Assembly (NCBI GenBank): GCA_963971225.1
Contig: OZ020269.1
Location: forward strand, 15,250,421 to 15,314,420
Source of the DNA: Melieria omissa
Lineage: Eukaryota; Arthropoda; Insecta; Diptera; Ulidiidae
Direction: 5' to 3'
Length of the DNA stretch: 64,000 bases
Part shown: positions 58,937 to 64,000 of the stretch, one piece after another
How positions within the stretch are numbered: the first letter of the stretch is position 1
How the letters are laid out: every line of letters begins with the position of its first letter
Notes under the pieces: generated by a model
Databases searched by the model: none
Seen by the model: the letters and a program-made list of their open reading frames with translations, nothing else
What the model was told of the DNA's origin: nothing
Position numbers and translations under genes: made by a program

Positions 58937-59058
58937 GCCAAACTACAAAAGGACAAAATGGAGATTTCAATTCAGCAGACCATCTATATATTAAAATTTA
59001 TTAAGAACAAACCACTCCTAATTTTGTTCCGCGGTTGTATGGAATCGAATCACTGTGC

Positions 59059-59510
59059 ATTGGTGCAGAAATGAGCATTGAACAAAGAGCCAAGGTTTTT
59101 TTAAGTTTTGTTTTAAACTTGATAAAACTTTTACCGAATCACCTCAATTGATTAACTAAATTTATGGTGATGATTGTTTATGCCGTAGCAGAGTTTATGA
59201 GGAGTTTTGTTATTTAAAAGCAGTCTTGAACAACTTGAATTCTTAATCACCGCAGACTCCTTCAAAACTATGCATGAATTTATCAAAGAACAGTAAAAAT
59301 TTTCATTTAAATCCTTGCAATGGGATTTCAGCGTTTCAATAACAACAAAATATATGTAGTACCTATATTATTTGAACTGAACATTTAGGCTATTGAGCAG
59401 TGTGTGTACGATTTGTTCTGCACAAATTGAAAATTGCTAAAAATGTAATTTCATTCACTGACAATTGTGACTGTTTTTTTTCACTAAAAATCTAATATTT
59501 ACCATGAATC
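59059..59510. other. Spacer, nothing identified
   Basis: AT-rich DNA between element A copy 3 and the mariner fragment; no feature recognised. Confidence 0.4.
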
Positions 59511-59512
59511 AC

Positions 59513-59720
59513 TTCATGTATTTGCCCAATTTGGCGCTTTGTGACTTGTGCCTATTTTGGAAAAATTCATTTGCCAGTGGAAGCAAAAAGTTTCAAAAAC
59601 TTAGAAGACATTCAAAAAGCTTCTACCAACATCTTGAAGGACATTCCGGCCGACGATTTGAAACACTCACTCGACATGCTTTTAGACCATAAAAATTCTG
59701 TTTTTAATACAAAGAAAACT
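59513..59720 (+). pseudogene. Mariner-family transposase C-terminal fragment, frameshifted
   Basis: The first frame reads YLPNLALCDLCLF, a decayed version of the mariner motif YSPDLAPxD that carries the third catalytic Asp (kept here). A one-base shift near 59550 moves to the frame FGKIHLPVEAKSFKNLEDIQ, then KASTNILKDIPADDLKHSLD and MLLDH, matching the C-terminal region of mariner transposases. Upstream domains and inverted ends are not found. The fragment is dead. Confidence 0.65.
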
Positions 59721-61740
59721 ATTTGGAATAAAAAAAGTTTTCCCAACCAAAAAATTGTTGACTATTTTTTTTAATTGCTTAAAAATTAAAAGTTCTTGCT
59801 TTGCTAGTGCGATAGAAAATGTTGATTAAGGACAAGGTTTTGAGGGGGCGAGAGGCCGGAAGAGGGAGGCGTTGAGAGTTGAGGAGGCTCTATCATCTTC
59901 TGGTCTGACCAACTGCAGAAGATGTGCGCAAAGAAGAGTCGCCTGGAGAGATCTTTCGCCGCAGCCGCTAACGGTTTGTTATGGCCAGTTAAGTAGGTAG
60001 CTGTGGGAGTTTCAGGTATCACAACTCCTTTCCCCCTTGGCTAGTATGTAATAATAATACTATAAGAAGATTAAATAATTCACTGAGCACAACAAACACT
60101 TATCGTACACACATTCACTTCACACTTGTTCATACTTTCTATTCACTCTTAAATATTAAAGTGTCTCTTCTTTTCATATATTAAAGCATATTTAAATATT
60201 TCGTTCCATGCTGACGGCTATAATTTTCACAGCAATGATGCCAAGTTGTGGCGCATCGTGTCGTTGTCTCAGCATACTTTTTGTTGTTAAACTTTTGCCT
60301 GCTGTGCAGAAGCTTCGTTTGTCTCTGTTGCTCCTCGCTTCTGTTCTGTTCGCCGCTATCGAACGACGCAGGCTGGGACAGTAATAATGCGTATTTATGA
60401 AATTTTAATTGGAAAAGTTGAGCATAATTGTGCATTAGCGCAATGGCAAGAAAATTTATTATTTCGATTATGCGACGGCAGGCAAATGTTCGACATTTTA
60501 TTGTGTGTGTGTGTATTTTCAGAGACATATGTTTTATACACTGACAAGAACATGTGTGATGTGGCAATGTTTGCTTGTATTCAAAATTGAAATTCATGCC
60601 CAAACTTGAGTTGAATTCTGTAAATTTTACTTAAAATTTTTAATTGAAAAATTTACATATCGTAAGACAAACACTGACAACTACAGAGCGGCTAAATAAA
60701 TATAGAGAGAAGCATTTGTAGAAATTTACATGTATGCAATAAACTTACACACACACACACACACACACACGTGTATGTGTATTTATGGTCCTCTTTGGCT
60801 TCGAAGGTGTGCGGACGTTTGCATTTTGCAGAGCAGCGTGACAAGTGGCTTTAATTAATTCACTGTTGGTGCAAGGATAACAGAGCACTAAGCGCCAAAC
60901 TAACTAAATATTCTGCCAGGCAGATATGTAATACAAGTACGGCTGTTAGTGTGTGCGTGTGTTTGTGTGAATGTGAGTAAATTGCAGCTAGTGCCCTGAC
61001 AATGGTCAGCAGTGCTGCACGTTGCTGAACTGTATGACCCCTTTGTGATAGACGTGAGTAGGGGTTAGTTAAATTAAGTTATTGTTGTTATTGTTGTTGG
61101 CGTTATTTATGCAACAACAAAGACAACCAAGGACAACAGCAAACATTTGAGTAGCTGCTCATGCGATCAACTAATCTCCAACTGCAGCGCACAATTCGCT
61201 GTCATAATCCGCTTAGCTGAGCTGGACACACTAACACACACACACACATTAGTTGATATCTAATGTCTTTATGATTTAACGAAAACTTACAATAAGTTGC
61301 AGCGCAAACTTTGACAACTTTGCGCGAACTGTTTTGATGGAACTACAAATTGATTGAAATTTCGGTAGTTGGACAGTTTTGCTTAATGCTTAATGAAAAT
61401 AATTGATTAATTGAATTGACACAAAGTTGAGTGTCTATAGTTAAGAGTATTTCAGGTGATGATGATCAATTTTTGTTTAAGTAAATATGTATAACAGGAA
61501 CAGCAGGACAACAGGACTGAGGGACGGACACTTTACATAAGAGTTGGCTGCGTGAGTTAGTTCAGTGGTTGATACCACAGGCAGGAAGTACAATTAGCAC
61601 ATAAAGTGCCGTTTTGTTGCCACATCCTTAATTGTGTTGACATCGGCAGATATATAAAATGGACTTTGTGAGACCAAGGAAGTATAGAAGCTTCCCGATT
61701 TCCATAGCTGGAATGGTTCTAAGGTCTTCCGGGAAGTGAG
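59721..61740. other. Intergenic DNA, nothing identified
   Basis: Contains a CA run at 60749-60771 and GT-rich words at 60500-60515 and 60950-60975. A small GC-richer part (60300-60400) has no clear frame. No gene called. Confidence 0.4.
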
Positions 61741-63710
61741 TCCTTTCTTGGATTACAAAATGATGCATGAATGAAAGAGCAGAACGACAACGAAAGAAAT
61801 GACGAAAAAACGAATGACTCAAGGGATGATCGAAAGCAAAAATAGATGAAATGAATTGACGAATAAGTAGAGAAATAAAGGATACATGGAATGCATCTAT
61901 GAATGAGTAGAAATAATGAAAAAGTAAAAGGATGAATGGCAGCAAGGAAGAGTAGAATAATGAATTAATGGATAAATCAGTAGAGAGACAAATTTATTTA
62001 TTTATTTAGAATAGATACATTAAGTGTTGTAAGCAAAAACGGGTTCAGCAACGAATGAATGAGTGTGCTGAGCGATGAATGGAAGCAAGAAAAAGTGGAA
62101 TGAGAAAGTAGATCGACAAGGTAAAAAGGTATAAACAGCAGCAAAAAAGAGCAGAATCATAAAGGGATCAATGAATAGAGAGACAAATAGAAGCAAGAAC
62201 GGAGAACAAATTAAATGACGAATAGTTGAATGAGTAAAGTAATGAATGAAAGCTAAAACAGAAAGAATGCATCATCTATGAATGAGTAGAAAAATAAACG
62301 GAAGCAATGACAAGTAAATCGACACATGGATGAATAAGTAAAGGGATGAATGGCATCAAGGAAGAGTGGAATAATGAATGAATGGATAAATCAGTAGAGA
62401 GACAAATGGAAGGAATAAGGGGGGACCAATAAAATGACGAATGGATGAATGAGTAAAGGAATGAATGCAAGCAAAAACAGATAATACAATAATGCATCTA
62501 TAAATGAGTAGAAATGATGAAAAAGTAAAGGGATGAATGGCAGCAAGGAAGAGTAGAAGAATAATGAATTAATGAATAAGTCAGTAGAGAGACAAATGTA
62601 AGCAAAAACGGGTTAAGCAACGAATGAATGAGTGAGCTGAGCGATGAATGGAAGCAAGAAAAACTGGAATGAGAAATAAATGAATGAGTAGAGGGATAAA
62701 TGGAAGCAATGAAAACTAGAATGACGAAAGCAAGAATTAATAGAGAAATGGACAGAAAGAAGGAGAAGTGGAACGACCAATACATAAATAAATAGAGGTA
62801 TAAATAAAAGCAAAGAAGAGTAAAACGATGAATGAGAAAAAAAGGTATAAATTAAGGAGAAGGCAAATAGGTGAATGTGTAAGGGAATAAATGTAAGAAA
62901 ATACGAGTGAAATGACGAATGGAGTACGAGTAGAACGACAAATTGATGAATAAGTAGAGGAATAAACGATGAATTATAGCAAAGACGAGTGGAACGATGA
63001 ATGAATGAGTGAAACGAGGGATGAATGGATTCAAGGCGGAGTGGAACGACAAGTGGATGAATGAGAAAAAAGGGATGAATGCAAGAGAAGAGGAATGGAT
63101 GAATGAGTACAGGAATACATGCACCATAAAAAGACGAGTTGAATGACGAATGGATGACGAATGAAATCAAAGACGAATGGATGAGTGAGTTGAGGGATGA
63201 ATAGAAGCAAGAAGTGGAACGACAAATGTATGAATACTCATTCATACATTAATTTAATTCATACATTAATTTATACATTAATAGGGATTAATGTAAGAAA
63301 AGACGAGTGAATGGATAAATGAATACACATGAGGCATGAATGGAAACAAAGATAAGTAGAACGAAAAATTTATGAATAAGTAGAGGAACGATTTCAAGAA
63401 AAGACGAATAGAATGACGAATAGATGAATAACTAGAGGAATGAATGATGAATGATAGCAAAGACGAGTGAAACACCGAATAAATAAGTGAACTGAGGGAT
63501 GAATGGAATCAAGAAGTGGAACGACAATTGGATGAATGAGAAAAAAGTGCTGAATATAAGAGAAGAGGAATGGATGCATAAGCAAAGGAATGAATGTAAG
63601 GAAAGAAGAGTAGAATGACGAATGTATGAATTAGAGGAATGAATGATGAAACAAATTAAAGACGAGTGAAACGACAAATGGATGAGTGAGCAGAGAATGT
63701 ACACAGAAAA
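61741..63710. repeat. Degenerate minisatellite with higher-order repeats, C-poor strand
   Basis: About 2 kb built from GAATGAATGAG, AGGGATGAATGG, GCAAGGAAGAGTAGAA and AAGACGAGTGGAACGACGAAT modules. Larger blocks repeat: ATGCATCTAT(G/A)AATGAGTAGAAA and all that follows for about 150 bases occurs at 61891 and 62492 (601 bp apart), with a third related block at 62267. A second block, beginning GAAT(G/T)ATAGCAAAGACGAGT, occurs at 62971 and 63449 (478 bp apart). The plus strand is very poor in C. The minus strand is open in several frames, reading Ser/Phe/His/Ile-rich periodic peptides; these are repeat artefacts. Confidence 0.9.
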
Positions 63711-64000
63711 TGGGCCAATGACTCTCTCTGGGCCTTCTCTCTACAATTGCGACAATGATTAATGAAAGGTGTTTGCAACCAGGTGGGTTCTCCCTGCACT
63801 GCGTCTTGCGGTATTCCCTGGGTGGTTTCAAGCAGTTGATTTGTTCTGTTCAGGTTGTACTTTGGACTTGTTTTCCTTGATGAGCTGCAGGTAGACAGTT
63901 TGCTTCTTATTTTGTTAGCTAGAAATGCATGAATTGTTTAATTTGAATTGATTGAGAACCCTAAGAGGATCAAGTAGACTAAAGCGCAAGCCTTGTTCGT
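63711..64000. other. Right edge, nothing identified
   Basis: Non-repetitive DNA after the minisatellite; too short to interpret. Confidence 0.4.

Larger units (their letters stand above)
56061..59058 (-). mobile_element. Element A copy 3, interrupted by two later insertions
   Basis: Same orientation as copy 2. The parts 56061-56468, 58356-58619 and 58945-59058 are collinear with copies 1 and 2 (for example GTTTTCTCAAAATTTGCAAA, TCTGAAAAATTTAG, AGCAGACCAT, GAATCACTGTGC). The outer end on the left is truncated. Between them lie a P-like element (56469-58346) and a SINE (58620-58936), each with duplicated target sequence. Confidence 0.8.

Noticed and set aside
62276..63704. Several minus-strand frames rich in Ser, Phe, His and Ile with membrane-like profiles
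   Set aside because: All lie in the minisatellite and shift in and out with its modules. Overlapping frames read the same periodic peptide.

Overview
The window is nuclear DNA from a higher fly. Reasons: AT-rich DNA, one intron-containing gene with insect-style splice sites, CA/CAA-rich untranslated DNA, and many insect-type mobile elements and simple satellites. I favour a tephritid-like fruit fly, but that is inference; the sequence does not prove the family. There is no bacterial-type gene organisation, no CRISPR array and no operon.

One gene is clear: a plus-strand FAM13-family gene spanning about 3.1 to 14.4 kb, with a probable long 3' UTR to about 18.9 kb. It has a small first coding exon (3796-3837) after a 525-base stretch without any ATG, a large exon (7765-9711) and a last exon (13676-14398). 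All junctions are phase 0. The predicted protein is about 903 residues with two conserved FAM13 coiled-coil blocks and no RhoGAP domain. A second gene is suspected on the minus strand: one exon (51671-52054) that would encode a secretory signal and an acidic segment, entered through an acceptor with a perfect TACTAAC branch point.

Almost everything else is repeat. Three simple satellites, (TCACA)n at 26.1-27.4 kb, (GACTAA)n at 36.3-38.0 kb and (AATACT)n at 44.8-47.3 kb, make up about 5.5 kb. Degenerate tandem repeats with periods near 155-200 bp occur at several unrelated places. Mobile elements include a P-element-like transposon carrying a THAP zinc-finger segment (56469-58346), a fold-back element nested inside it, a 0.93-kb DNA transposon family in three copies, TA-, TAA- and TTAA-flanked MITEs, two solo LTRs plus a 50-bp LTR relic with ATAT target duplications, tRNA-derived SINEs, a mariner transposase fragment and a non-LTR retrotransposon tail.

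The most interesting piece is the nested stack at 56.06-59.06 kb, where the order of insertions can be read from target duplications and from uninterrupted copies elsewhere in the window.
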